From contig JAFAKB010000010.1 of NCBI GenBank assembly GCA_019235885.1, positions 1 through 62,338 on the forward strand: 62,338 nucleotides of DNA, in the 5' to 3' direction. Positions 15,743 through 25,096 of this stretch are shown piece by piece. The notes beneath the pieces are model-generated. The model saw only the letters and a list, made by a program, of their open reading frames with translations, was not told the origin of the DNA and ran no database searches. A program made the position numbers and the translations under genes. This stretch comes from Candidatus Eremiobacterota bacterium. Its GTDB lineage: Bacteria > Vulcanimicrobiota > Vulcanimicrobiia > Vulcanimicrobiales > Vulcanimicrobiaceae. Numbering within the stretch: position 1 is the stretch's first letter; every line of letters begins with the position of its first letter.

Positions 15743-18268
15743 ATGACGACGACCACGACGTGGTCGCCGATGCTCGAGCAATACTTCGGGATGAAGCACC
15801 GTTATCCCGAGGCGATTTTGCTCTCGCGCGTCGGCGATTTCTACGAAGCGTACGGTGACGACGCCGAGACGATCGCGCGCGCGCTCTCGATCGCGCTGAC
15901 CTCGAAAGAAGCCGGCGGCGGGCGGCGCGTCGCGATGGCCGGCGTCCCGCACCACGCGCTCGACGGGTATCTCGCGAAGCTGGTCGCGCAGCGGCGCGTC
16001 GTCGCGCTCGCCGAGCAGCTCGAGGCGCCGGTGCCGAACAAGCTGGTGCGGCGCGACGTCGTGCGCGTCGTGACGCCCGGCACGCTGCTGGAGGAGCACA
16101 TCCTCGAGCGCAGCGCGCACAACTATCTGGCCGCGATCGCCGCGTTCGACGACGATTTGATCGCGCTGGCGCACGCCGACATCTCGACCGGACACCTCGC
16201 CGCCACCGCGTTCGAGGGCGAGTCGGCGCTCGAGGACGCGCTGACCGAGATCGCGCGGCTCGATCCGGCCGAGCTGGTCGCCGACGTCCCGCCCGGGATG
16301 CGCGGCGCGCTCGAAGGGGCGCTCGAGAACGCGCAGACGCGGATCGCGCAGCCGGTGATTGCGGTGGTGACGGAACGCGTGCGCGAACCGATCGACGGGT
16401 TCTCGTTCGACGCTTCGCTCGCGATGCACCGCGCGCTGGACGCGCTCGCCGCCTTCGTGCGGCGCGTCAGCGTGCTGCGAGAGCCGCAGGACCGCTCGCA
16501 GCCCGGCGCGGGCACAGCGCTGCGCGAGGCGCAGTTCTACCGCCAGGCGACGTTCCTCGCGCTCGACCCCAACACGCGCAAGCATCTCGAGCTGACGAAA
16601 GCGCTCGGCGCGAACCCGCGCGCGACGCTGCTCGCGACGATCGACCGCACGCGCACCGCGATGGGCTCGCGGCTGCTCGGCCGCTGGCTGCTGGCGCCGC
16701 TGGTGAGCGCCGAGGCGATCGGGGCGCGCGCGGACTGCGTCGAGCGACTGGTCCGCGACGGCGCGCGGCGGCTCGCGCTGCAGGACGTGCTGCACGGCTG
16801 CTTCGACCTCGAGCGCATCGCGCAGAAGGTGCGCTTCCGGCGCGTGCAGCCGCGCGATCTGGCCTCGCTGCGCCGGACACTGTCCCTACTCGACCCGATC
16901 GCCGACGCGCTGCACGAGCCCTCGCTGCCGGCGCGCATGCACGCGATCGCGGCGCGGGTCGGGGAGTACGACGAAGTGCGCGCCGATCTGCTGGCGACGC
17001 TCGTCGACGAGCCGCCCGCGACGCTCGCCGACGGCGGCGTGATCCGCGCCGAGGCGAGCGCCGAGCTGGCCGACTGCGTCGCGCTGCGCGGTGACGCGCG
17101 CTCGCGAATCGCCGCGCTCGAGGAGCGCGAGCGCGAGCGGACCGGCATCAAGTCGCTCAAGGTGAAGTACGCCTCGGCGTTCGGCTACGCGATCGAAGTC
17201 CCGAAAGCGCAGGTGCCGAACGTCCCCGGCGACTATACGCGCAAGCAGACGCTGGCGAACGGCGAGCGCTACGTGACGCCCGAGCTGCGCGAGCTCGACG
17301 TCGCGATCGCCTCGGCGGAGTCGCGCCAGCTGCGGCTCGAGCAGACGCTGTACGAGAACTTGGTCGAGCGGATCGCCGCGCGGGTCGACGAGCTGCTCGC
17401 CACCGCCGACGCGCTCGCCGAGCTCGACGCCTACTGCTCGCTCGCGCAGATCGCCGGTGAGCGCGGGTACGTGCGGCCTTCGTTCGCCGAAGAGAGCATC
17501 ATCGACGTCGCGGACGGGCGGCATCCGGTGATGGAGCCGCTGCTCGGCTCTTCGTTCGTGCCGAACGATCTGCACGTCGGCGTTGAGCGCGCGCGCTTCA
17601 TCTTGCTGACCGGGCCGAACATGGGCGGCAAGTCGACCTACTTGCGGCAGACCGCGCTGCTGGTCGTGCTCGCGCAGATCGGCTCGTTCGTGCCCGCGCG
17701 CTCGGCGCGGCTGGGAATCGTCGACCGCATCTTCACCCGCATCGGCGCGGGCGACGATCTCGCCTCGGGCCAGTCGACGTTCTACATCGAGATGGCCGAG
17801 GCGGCGAACATCCTGCGCCGCGCGACCGATCGCAGCCTGCTTTTGATCGACGAGATCGGGCGCGGCACCGGCACGGTCGACGGCCTGGCGATCGCGCAGG
17901 CGATCTGCGAGTACCTGCTCGAGCGTGAGTCGCGCGCGCCGATGGCGCTCTTCGCGACGCACTTCCACGAGTTGGTTCCCCTCGCCGAGCGCTGGCCGCT
18001 GGTGGCGAACTTCCACATCACCGCCGTCGAGAGCACGAAGGGCGGCGCGCCGGTGTTCTCGCACCGCGTCCTGCCCGGCTCGTCGTCGCGCTCGTTCGGG
18101 ATCGAGGTCGCGCGGATGGCGGGTTTGCCGGCAACCGTCGTCGCGCGCGCCCGCGAGATTGCCGGCGTGCTCGAAGGGCGGCCCAACCTCGAGGACGCAG
18201 CGCCCTTGCGCGGCAAGCTGGCGAAACCCGGCGTCGTCGAGCAGCCGCTTCTGTTCGACATGGAGTAG
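15743..18268 (+). CDS. mutS: DNA mismatch repair ATPase MutS
   Basis: An 841-residue MutS. The ATG at 15743 is chosen because the family N-terminus (MLEQYFGMKHRYPEAILLSR) follows it; the frame is open further upstream without homology. The mismatch-reading GDFYEAYG motif is near residues 33-40. Core and clamp domains follow, then the ATPase with TGPNMGGKSTYLRQ (Walker A), LLIDEIGRGT (Walker B) and FATHFHEL. It binds mismatches and recruits MutL, encoded at 19053. Only a Uma2 gene lies between them. Confidence 0.97.
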   Translation: MTTTTTWSPMLEQYFGMKHRYPEAILLSRVGDFYEAYGDDAETIARALSIALTSKEAGGGRRVAMAGVPHHALDGYLAKLVAQRRVVALAEQLEAPVPNKLVRRDVVRVVTPGTLLEEHILERSAHNYLAAIAAFDDDLIALAHADISTGHLAATAFEGESALEDALTEIARLDPAELVADVPPGMRGALEGALENAQTRIAQPVIAVVTERVREPIDGFSFDASLAMHRALDALAAFVRRVSVLREPQDRSQPGAGTALREAQFYRQATFLALDPNTRKHLELTKALGANPRATLLATIDRTRTAMGSRLLGRWLLAPLVSAEAIGARADCVERLVRDGARRLALQDVLHGCFDLERIAQKVRFRRVQPRDLASLRRTLSLLDPIADALHEPSLPARMHAIAARVGEYDEVRADLLATLVDEPPATLADGGVIRAEASAELADCVALRGDARSRIAALEERERERTGIKSLKVKYASAFGYAIEVPKAQVPNVPGDYTRKQTLANGERYVTPELRELDVAIASAESRQLRLEQTLYENLVERIAARVDELLATADALAELDAYCSLAQIAGERGYVRPSFAEESIIDVADGRHPVMEPLLGSSFVPNDLHVGVERARFILLTGPNMGGKSTYLRQTALLVVLAQIGSFVPARSARLGIVDRIFTRIGAGDDLASGQSTFYIEMAEAANILRRATDRSLLLIDEIGRGTGTVDGLAIAQAICEYLLERESRAPMALFATHFHELVPLAERWPLVANFHITAVESTKGGAPVFSHRVLPGSSSRSFGIEVARMAGLPATVVARAREIAGVLEGRPNLEDAAPLRGKLAKPGVVEQPLLFDME

Positions 18269-18360
18269 CAGCCGCGCGAAGGCCGAAACGCTGACCGAAA
18301 GGTACACGGGACGGTAACAACGCGGACGCGAAGCGGTCACTGCGGAGGCTTTAGTCTCTG

Positions 18361-19002
18361 ATGAGTGAGATGGCAGCAGCAGCGACAGAGAACCCAACGG
18401 CGGCGCCGGCGGAGCCCGCAGAAACAGCACAAGCCCAAGAAGGCGTCCGTGTCCGCCCCATCACCGTGGCGGAATACCACCGCATGGACGACGCGGAAAT
18501 CTTCGGACCCGAAGAGCGGCTCGAGCTCCTCGATGGCGTGCTGTTCGAGATACCGCCGATGAGTCCGGAACACGCATATGCCGTCCGTCGGTTAACCACC
18601 GTCTTCGTGCAGCGATTCGCCGGTCGTGCAGCGGTGAGCGCCCAGAATCCGATCACGCTCGACGAGATATCGGAGCCGCAGCCCGACATTATGCTAAACG
18701 AGCTTCCGGAAGAGCGCTACGCCAAAGCGCATCCGACGCCGGACGATGCGATGCTGGTCGTTGAGGTTTCGATGTCGTCGCTCAAGTTCGATCTCGGCAG
18801 AAAGCTTCGTGCCTACGCGCGCCGGGGAGTACGTGAGTACTGGATCGTTGATCTCGTCCACGAGCGCGTCGAAGTATACCGCGGACCAGCGGGCGAGGCG
18901 TACCGCGTCCATCTTAGCGCGGGCCGCGGAGAATCCGTCGCGCCGCTCGCCTTCCCGAACGAAGCGCTCGTCGTCGACGAGATTTTGCCGCCGCCTGAGT
19001 AG
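18361..19002 (+). CDS. Uma2 family putative nuclease
   Basis: A 213-residue Uma2 (DUF820) protein with a PD-(D/E)xK-like fold. Core elements are TVAEYHRM, LELLDGVLFEIPPMSPEHA, EPQPDIMLNEL (metal aspartate), MLVVEVSMSSLKFDLGRKLRAYARRGV and EYWIVDL. The N-terminal 30 residues are low-complexity Ala/Glu/Pro. Uma2 proteins are numerous in cyanobacteria and some other phyla, and their biological job is unknown. The gene sits between mutS and mutL, an unusual interruption. A second Uma2 gene occurs at 28180. Confidence 0.88.
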   Translation: MSEMAAAATENPTAAPAEPAETAQAQEGVRVRPITVAEYHRMDDAEIFGPEERLELLDGVLFEIPPMSPEHAYAVRRLTTVFVQRFAGRAAVSAQNPITLDEISEPQPDIMLNELPEERYAKAHPTPDDAMLVVEVSMSSLKFDLGRKLRAYARRGVREYWIVDLVHERVEVYRGPAGEAYRVHLSAGRGESVAPLAFPNEALVVDEILPPPE

Positions 19003-19052
19003 GACCGTGCGCTTCACCCGGAGGTCCCCCGGGCGGCGTTGAACGGGGCGGG

Positions 19053-20729
19053 GTGATTCGGGTTCTGGATCCGGAGACGATCGGGCAGATCGCGGCCGGC
19101 GAGGTGATCGAACGGCCGCTCTCGGTCGTCAAGGAGCTCGTCGAGAACGCGCTCGACGCGGACGCGACGCGCATTGCGGTGCGCGTGCGCGGCGGCGGGC
19201 TGATCGAGATCGAGGTCGCCGACGACGGGGCGGGGATCGCGCCCGATGACTTACTGCTCGCGGTGCGGCGCCATGCGACCTCGAAGATCGCGAACGCCGC
19301 GGGGCTGACGCACGTGGACACGCTGGGCTTTCGCGGCGAAGGGCTGGCTTCGATCGCCGCAGTCGCAAGGCTGACGATCGTCTCGCGGACCGCGGACGCC
19401 GATGTCGCGAGCGCCATCGACGCGCACGCCGAGGAGATCGGCGAGCCGCGGCCGTTCGCCGGACCGCCAGGGACGCGCGTCGTCGTTCGCGAGTTGTTCG
19501 CGAACGTGCCGGTGCGGCGTGAGTACCTGCGTTCGCCGTCGGCGGAGTTCGCGCGGATCGCGGCCTGGCTGGCGACGCTTGCGCTGGCGTATCCGCAGGT
19601 CGGCTTCACACTGGAGCACGACGGCAAGCAGACGTTCGCGTTCGCGCCCGACGACGACCTCGCGCCGCGGCTGCGGCATGTGTTCGGTGCGACGTCCGCG
19701 CCGATGGTGCCGGTGCGCGGCGACGACGCGCGCGCCGCGGTGAGCGGCTGGGTCAGCTCGCCGGGCGACGACCGAGCGGATCGAAGGAGCCAGATTCTCT
19801 TCGTGAACGGGCGGCTGCTGCGCAGCACGCTGCTGAGCGGGGCGTGGTCGGCGGCGTACCGGACGTTCGCGATGGTCGGACGGTATCCGTACGGCGTGCT
19901 GTATCTCAGCGTTCCGCCGAGCGAGGTCGATCCGAACGTGCACCCGACGAAGAGCGACGTGCGCCTGCGCCATGGCGATCGCGTCGTGGCGGTGGTGAAG
20001 GGCGCGATCGCGAGCGCGCTGCGCCGCGGCGCGGCGGAACGGCTCGAGCGTGCGATCTCGTTCGCGCCGCCGCTGCGCGAAAGCGGTTCGAACGGCGCCG
20101 CGTCGGTCGACTGGGCCGAACCGCTGCTGCCCGCCGGCGGCGCTCACGACGCGGAGAAGAAGACCCTGCGCGTGCTGGCGCAGGTGGACCGCACGTTCAT
20201 CCTCGCCAGCGACGGCGACGCGGTCGTGCTGATCGATCAGCACGCGGCGCACGAGCGGATCGTCTTCGAGCAGCTCACAGCGAACGCGCGCGCGCACGCC
20301 GCCGCCGAGCCGCTGCTGATCCCGCACACCTTCGAGGTGCGTCCCGAAGAGGCCGACAAGCTCGAGGCGACGCTCGACGCGCTCGCCGCGGGCGGGCTGC
20401 ACGTCGAGCGCTTCGGCGAGAACGCATACCGCGTCACCGCAACGCCGGCGCGGCTCGTGCACGCAGGGCGGACGCGGCCGTTCGACGTCGCCGAGTTCAT
20501 CGAGTGCCTCGGCGACGAGGTGCGCGGGCTCGACGCCGACCAGCGCGTGTGGGCGTCGCTCGCGTGCCACTCCGTCGTGCGCGCGCACGAGCGGCTCGAG
20601 TACCCGGAGATGACGGCGCTGGTCGAGCGGCTGCAGCGCTGCGAGAACCCGATGCACTGCCCGCACGGCCGCCCGACGATCGTGCGGCTCGAAGCCGCGC
20701 AGATCGCGCGCCTCTTCAAACGGGTGTGA
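19053..20729 (+). CDS. mutL: DNA mismatch repair protein MutL (endonuclease type)
   Basis: A 558-residue MutL with GTG start. The GHKL ATPase half shows VIERPLSVVKELVENALDA, DDGAGIAPDD and GFRGEGLASIAAV. The C-terminal half has the endonuclease metal motif DQHAAHERIVFEQ and the later CPHGRPTIVRL and terminal FKRV elements. It should therefore nick DNA itself, as expected for bacteria without MutH. The stop overlaps the GTG of miaA. Confidence 0.97.
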   Translation: MIRVLDPETIGQIAAGEVIERPLSVVKELVENALDADATRIAVRVRGGGLIEIEVADDGAGIAPDDLLLAVRRHATSKIANAAGLTHVDTLGFRGEGLASIAAVARLTIVSRTADADVASAIDAHAEEIGEPRPFAGPPGTRVVVRELFANVPVRREYLRSPSAEFARIAAWLATLALAYPQVGFTLEHDGKQTFAFAPDDDLAPRLRHVFGATSAPMVPVRGDDARAAVSGWVSSPGDDRADRRSQILFVNGRLLRSTLLSGAWSAAYRTFAMVGRYPYGVLYLSVPPSEVDPNVHPTKSDVRLRHGDRVVAVVKGAIASALRRGAAERLERAISFAPPLRESGSNGAASVDWAEPLLPAGGAHDAEKKTLRVLAQVDRTFILASDGDAVVLIDQHAAHERIVFEQLTANARAHAAAEPLLIPHTFEVRPEEADKLEATLDALAAGGLHVERFGENAYRVTATPARLVHAGRTRPFDVAEFIECLGDEVRGLDADQRVWASLACHSVVRAHERLEYPEMTALVERLQRCENPMHCPHGRPTIVRLEAAQIARLFKRV

Positions 20730-21640
20730 CGCCGGGCGTTCTGATCCTCACCGGGCAGACGGCGTCCGGGAAGAGCGCGCTCGCGTTGGAGCTCGCGGAG
20801 CGGTGTGATGCCGAGATCGTCGGCGCCGACTCGCGGCAGATCTATCGCGGAATGCCGATCGGAACGGCCGCTCCGAGCGACGAAAACCGTGCGCGCGTTC
20901 CGCATTATCTGGTCGGTTTTCTGGACCCGAGCGAACGGTATTCGGCGGCACGCTTCGTCGCCGACGCGCTGGCGGCTATCGATGATATCCATGCGCGCGG
21001 AAAGCGTGCGATCGTCGTGGGCGGCACCGGGTTCTACGTGCGCGCGCTCACCGGCGACGTCGCGCTTTCGCCCGCGTACGATGCGGGGCTGCGCGAGCGG
21101 CTCGCGCACGAGGCGCGCACCCATCCGTTCGACGTGCTCGCGGAGTGGCTGCGCGCGCTCGCGCCGCAGCGCGCCGCGGCGATCGAGCCGAACGATCCGT
21201 ACCGCGTCGCGCGCGCGCTCGAGATCGCCTTGGCCGAGCGCGCCGGCACACGGCGTGACGACGCCGGCGCGCCCGACAATCTGCGCGCGCGCGGAATGGC
21301 TTTTCGCAAGCTGTATCTCGAGATTGCGCCCGAGGAGCTGGACCGCCGGATCGCAGCGCGCGTCGATGCGATGCTCGCGAACGGGCTGCTCGAGGAGGCC
21401 GAGCGCGTCGGCGGCGCGGCGGTCGCGGCGGACGCGGTCGGGTACCGCGAGGCGCTGGCATATCTCGCCGGCTGGTCGACGTACGACGAGTTGCGCGCGC
21501 ACCTCATTCGAAACACCCGGCGCTATGCGAAGCGCCAGGCGACGTGGTTCAGAACCGAGCCGGGGCTCGTTCGCGTTCCCGCCGCCGATGCGCGTGCCGC
21601 CCTCGCCGCCGAAGCGGGAGCACTGCCTGGCTGGACGTAA
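20726..21640 (+). CDS. miaA: tRNA dimethylallyltransferase
   Basis: A 304-residue MiaA, which prenylates A37 of tRNAs reading U-starting codons. The GTG at 20726 overlaps the mutL stop (GTGA). Motifs are GQTASGKSALALELA (P-loop), GADSRQIYRGMPIGTA, VGGTGFYVRALTGD and RRYAKRQATWF. The order mutL-miaA-hfq is a classic bacterial arrangement. Its product is the substrate for MiaB (11978). Confidence 0.96.
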   Translation: MTPGVLILTGQTASGKSALALELAERCDAEIVGADSRQIYRGMPIGTAAPSDENRARVPHYLVGFLDPSERYSAARFVADALAAIDDIHARGKRAIVVGGTGFYVRALTGDVALSPAYDAGLRERLAHEARTHPFDVLAEWLRALAPQRAAAIEPNDPYRVARALEIALAERAGTRRDDAGAPDNLRARGMAFRKLYLEIAPEELDRRIAARVDAMLANGLLEEAERVGGAAVAADAVGYREALAYLAGWSTYDELRAHLIRNTRRYAKRQATWFRTEPGLVRVPAADARAALAAEAGALPGWT

Positions 21641-21653
21641 TGACAGGAAGCAG

Positions 21654-21905
21654 ATGACCCGCCCGCAGCCGCTCCAAGACGCGTACCTCTCCGAAGTGAA
21701 GCGCCAAGCCGTCCCGGTGACGATCTTTCTGGTCAACGGCTTTCAGATGCGCGGGGTCGTGAAGGGGTTCGATCCGTTCACGATCGTGATCGAGTCCGAG
21801 CGCAAGGCGCACCTGATCTACAAGCACGCCGTCTCGACGATCTCGCCGAACGGCCCGGTCGCCGCGCCGCTGATCCCCGAGGAGAGCGAGGCCGTCGCGC
21901 CGTGA
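21654..21905 (+). CDS. hfq: RNA chaperone Hfq
   Basis: An 83-residue Hfq. The ATG at 21654 follows an AGGAAG site and gives the normal start. The Sm1 motif (VTIFLVNGFQMRGVVKGFD) and Sm2 motif (LIYKHAVSTI) are complete; KHA is the hallmark of the U-binding pore. The C-terminal tail is short and acidic. It acts as a hexamer that pairs small RNAs with mRNAs. It overlaps dapF by 4 bp. Confidence 0.96.
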   Translation: MTRPQPLQDAYLSEVKRQAVPVTIFLVNGFQMRGVVKGFDPFTIVIESERKAHLIYKHAVSTISPNGPVAAPLIPEESEAVAP

Positions 21906-22675
21906 CGACCGGCGTCCCGGTCGTGAAGACGAACGGGACCGGCAACGAGTTCGTGCTGGTCGACGAGCGCACGGCGCCGGTCGGTGATCCGGTCGCCTTC
22001 GCCCGCCGCGTCTGCGACCCGGTGCGCGGGCTCGGCGCCGACGGCGTGCTATTCGTCTCGCCCTCGGAGCGCTTCGATGCACGCATGCGTATCGTGAACG
22101 CCGACGGCAGCGAAGCCGAGATGTGCGGCAACGGCATGCGCTGCGTCGCGCGCTACCTCGACGAGCACGACGGCCTGGGTGAAGCGGTCGTCGAGACGAT
22201 CGCCGGCCCGATCGCGACGTATATCCTTTCGCGCGCGCCGTACCACGTCGCGGTCGAGATGGCCGCGCCGCGGATCGGCGCGCCGCACGAGGTCGCGGGT
22301 TTTCGCGCGGTGCCGGTCGACGTGGGCAATCCGCACGTCGTGATCCGCGCCGACGACCTCGACGCGATCGACCTCGCGACGGTGGGCCCGCGGATCGAGC
22401 ATGACGCCCTGTACGCGCAGGGCACGAACGTGCACTTCGTCGCGCACGAGCACGGCGGCTGGCGCGTGCGCCACTGGGAGCGCGGCGCCGGCGCGACGCA
22501 AGCCTGCGGCACCGGCGCGGTCGCGGTCGCGGCGGTCCTGATTGCGGCCGGTGAGGCGATCTCGCCGGTCGCGCTGCACGTTCCCGGCGGCGTGCTCGAG
22601 GTGACCTGGGCGCCGGGCGAGCGCGCGACGCTTGCGGGCGACGCCGTGCGGGAGTACGAGCGAGTCGTCGCATGA
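21902..22675 (+). CDS. dapF: Diaminopimelate epimerase
   Basis: A 257-residue epimerase that makes meso-diaminopimelate for lysine and peptidoglycan. Both catalytic cysteines are seen: EMCGNGMRC near residue 73 and QACGTGAVAVAA near residue 203. KTNGTGNEFVLVDER marks the N-terminus. GTG start overlaps the hfq stop; the stop overlaps the ATG of the radical SAM gene. The operon mutL-miaA-hfq-dapF-radical SAM is coupled at almost every junction. Confidence 0.96.
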   Translation: MTTGVPVVKTNGTGNEFVLVDERTAPVGDPVAFARRVCDPVRGLGADGVLFVSPSERFDARMRIVNADGSEAEMCGNGMRCVARYLDEHDGLGEAVVETIAGPIATYILSRAPYHVAVEMAAPRIGAPHEVAGFRAVPVDVGNPHVVIRADDLDAIDLATVGPRIEHDALYAQGTNVHFVAHEHGGWRVRHWERGAGATQACGTGAVAVAAVLIAAGEAISPVALHVPGGVLEVTWAPGERATLAGDAVREYERVVA

Positions 22676-23907
22676 GCGACGGCGTGCGCTTCACGCCTAC
22701 CGGCCTGGCGTACACCGACGCGCGCGGCCGCATCTACTTCGACGAGACGCGCGCACCGCTCGCCGACGGCGGGATCGAGCGGCCGCCGCGCGCCGAGGAA
22801 CTGATTCCGGCACCACCGGGGACGGTGACGGCGATGCTGCCCGGACGGATGCCGCTGCTCGCCGGCGGCGGCGTCGCGCCGCGCCGCACCGCGCTCTCCG
22901 CGCTGCTGCCGGCAGGCTACACGAGGCTCTTGCTGCCCGCGTACCGCAGCCGTCCGGAAGCGCCGCCGCTGCCGCTGTTCGGTTACACCTTCGCGTGCGT
23001 CGTCGACGACGAGCTGCACGTCGCCGCGATGCGAACGGACGAGAGCGAGGACTGGACCCCGCGCTATTTCGGCGCCGGCGAGCTCGAAGCGCTGCTGCGC
23101 GCGCGCCAAACCGAGGATCCGCGCAACCGCACGCTCGCGCAGCTCGCGATCTGCTCGCGGGACTACGGCTGCTTCACCGCGCAGAACGTCTTCCTGGAAC
23201 GCGGCGAAGCGGCGCTGCCCGTCTCGCCGAAGTGCAATGCCGCATGCGTCGGCTGCATCTCCGAGCTGCCGGCGGACGCGGGAATGCCGTCGCCGCAGAC
23301 GCGTGTCGCGTTCGAGGCGGATGCGGACGATCTCGCGCGGATTGCGATCCGGCACCTCGAGCGCGTCCCGGACGGGATCGTCTCGTTCGGCCAAGGCTGC
23401 GAGGGTGAGCCGCTGCTTCGCGTGACCACGATCGAGCGCGCGATCGCGAAGATTCGCGCGGCGCAGTCGAACGGCACGATCAACCTGAACACGAACGGCT
23501 CGCTCCCGAAGTCGTTGCGCCGGCTGATCGACGCGGGCTTGCAGGCGGTGCGGATCAGCCTGAACTCGTTCCGCAGGGACGTGTACGCCGCGTACTACCG
23601 GCCGGTCGGGTACGAGCTCGACGACGTGCTGGAGTCGATCGCCACGGCGGTCGCCGGCGGCGTGCGCGTCTCGCTGAACTATCTGACGCATCCCGGCGTC
23701 ACCGACGAGCGCGCCGAGGTGGAGACGCTCGAGCACTTCTTGCGCGCGCACCGCGTCGCGATGGTGCAGACGCGCACGCTGAACATCGACCCCGAACGCT
23801 ACTTCGCGCAGGTCGGGCGGCCGCGCGAGCCGCTCGGGATGCGCGAAGCATTGCACCGCATCGAACGGCTCGGCATCCCGCTCGGCAACTTCACGCACAC
23901 GCATTAA
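22672..23907 (+). CDS. Radical SAM protein of unknown substrate
   Basis: A 411-residue protein with a radical SAM core starting late, at the CNAACVGC cluster motif (Cys188, Cys192, Cys195), after a ~180-residue N-terminal domain without recognised homology. GQGCEGEPLLR and NLNTNGSLPKSL match the SAM-contact and beta-strand motifs of the family. No SPASM cysteines follow. The gene is coupled to dapF by an ATGA overlap. Its reaction is unknown; family relatives near dapF may be housekeeping enzymes. Confidence 0.8.
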   Translation: MSDGVRFTPTGLAYTDARGRIYFDETRAPLADGGIERPPRAEELIPAPPGTVTAMLPGRMPLLAGGGVAPRRTALSALLPAGYTRLLLPAYRSRPEAPPLPLFGYTFACVVDDELHVAAMRTDESEDWTPRYFGAGELEALLRARQTEDPRNRTLAQLAICSRDYGCFTAQNVFLERGEAALPVSPKCNAACVGCISELPADAGMPSPQTRVAFEADADDLARIAIRHLERVPDGIVSFGQGCEGEPLLRVTTIERAIAKIRAAQSNGTINLNTNGSLPKSLRRLIDAGLQAVRISLNSFRRDVYAAYYRPVGYELDDVLESIATAVAGGVRVSLNYLTHPGVTDERAEVETLEHFLRAHRVAMVQTRTLNIDPERYFAQVGRPREPLGMREALHRIERLGIPLGNFTHTH

Positions 23908-24851
23908 GGCTGGACCTGCGGCGGCTGCGGCGCAGGCCGGTGCAGCGGCTGGCGAGGCGTGTGGCCGTGCTGTCCGTGCATTCCGTGCGCGATCGCGTCG
24001 CCGCCGAGCGCAATCTCGTGCCCGTGCGTCGTCACGTCGACCCCGCCGCCGGTGCCGCGGAGCGTCGTCGCGATCGTGCCGCCGCGGCCGTCGGCGGCGT
24101 TGACGTTCAGCGAGCCGTCTTGGTTCACCGTGACCTGCTCGCCGCCGGAGAGCGTCGCGGACTCGCCCTTGCCGAGCTGAAGCTGCCGGCCGCCGTCGAA
24201 GATCGCGTACGAGCCGTCGCGGTTCATCGTGATCGCGTCCTGGTCCCAGTTCGCGTGCACGGTCGCCGACTTGTTCGAGGTGACGCCGTTCGCGTCCGGC
24301 GCGGTGACCGCGGTCGAGACGCGGTAGCCGCCTTCGATTTGGTTGCTGTGCACGAGATCGTCATGCGAGGTCATGCTGTCCCAGCGCTCGTCGATGGCTT
24401 GACCGCCGTTGCGCCCGGCCGTCGTGCCGGTCTCCGCGAGGTGCGGATCGCCGGTCGAGCTCACGTCGAGGTTCTCGAAGCGCTGCTGTGGGCCGGTCGG
24501 AAGCGGCGATTGGTTTTGCGGTTGGCCGCTGTTTTGCACTTGGCCGAGCAGCGCGGAGACGAGCTGCTGCAGGGTGCCGAGCAGTCCGGCGAACATGCCG
24601 AACATGCCGGCGCCGGTCGTGGTATTCGAGGTACCGAGGAGGTTGCCGAACGACGTGCCGCCGGCGCCGCTCGCGCCGTAGGCGGGCGTACCGCACGTCC
24701 ACCACGGCCGGTCGATTCCGTCCGGCTGTTGTGCGGGCGGTGCGCCGCCGCCAAGGTACAACGCGTTCTCGCCGTAGGCGCCGTCCGCGCCGTCGAGGCT
24801 GGAGAGCTCATAGGAAGGCCCGAGCCCGGGCCACTGGGGCTGCATCATCAC
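23904..24851 (-). CDS. GDPH-motif protein, DUF1521-like
   Basis: A protein of about 315 residues without a Sec signal. The N-terminal half is Gly/Pro/Gln-rich with a hydrophobic stretch (AGMFGMFAGLLGTLQQLVSALLG). The C-terminal half begins with VSSTGDPHLAETGT and continues as a beta-rich domain (NRDGSYAIFDGGRQLQLG). GDPH is the cleavage site of metal-induced self-cleaving DUF1521 domains, for example NopE1 of Bradyrhizobium; membership here is by motif only. GTG or either following ATG could be the start; an AGGAGA lies just upstream. Convergent, 4-bp overlap with the radical SAM gene. Confidence 0.55.
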   Translation of the reverse strand: MMMQPQWPGLGPSYELSSLDGADGAYGENALYLGGGAPPAQQPDGIDRPWWTCGTPAYGASGAGGTSFGNLLGTSNTTTGAGMFGMFAGLLGTLQQLVSALLGQVQNSGQPQNQSPLPTGPQQRFENLDVSSTGDPHLAETGTTAGRNGGQAIDERWDSMTSHDDLVHSNQIEGGYRVSTAVTAPDANGVTSNKSATVHANWDQDAITMNRDGSYAIFDGGRQLQLGKGESATLSGGEQVTVNQDGSLNVNAADGRGGTIATTLRGTGGGVDVTTHGHEIALGGDAIAHGMHGQHGHTPRQPLHRPAPQPPQVQP

Positions 24852-24912
24852 TGCGCGTGGTCTCCTGGAAAGGTGGGTTCACCTCACCAATCACGCGCCG
24901 CGGCGAAGGCGT

Positions 24913-25086
24913 CTAGTGCTTGGGCAAGCTTTTTTCGAGCTCGCAGCCCGGACGGTGCGGATCGCCCGGCCGCTCGATCAACGCGCCGCACGAGTCGCAG
25001 ACGAGATGCAGCCAGCACACCGGATTGCCGGCGCCGGTCTCGTCGTCGTCCGGCGGAAGGCTTGCGCCGGGCTCGTCGGTCGGCAC
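24913..25086 (-). CDS. 57-residue Cys-rich zinc-ribbon-like protein
   Basis: A short frame directly after the SDR gene on the same strand. It begins GTG (or TTG one codon earlier) and ends in TAG. The product has an acidic N-terminus (PTDEPGASLPPDDDETGAG) and then CWLHLVCDSCG and a later single Cys in HRPGCELEK. C-x5-C-x2-C plus the later Cys/His suggests a small metal-binding knuckle. The start lies about 10 bp after the SDR stop, so the two are probably co-transcribed. Not assigned to a family. Confidence 0.6.
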   Translation of the reverse strand: MPTDEPGASLPPDDDETGAGNPVCWLHLVCDSCGALIERPGDPHRPGCELEKSLPKH

Positions 25087-25096
25087 CAACGCGCTC

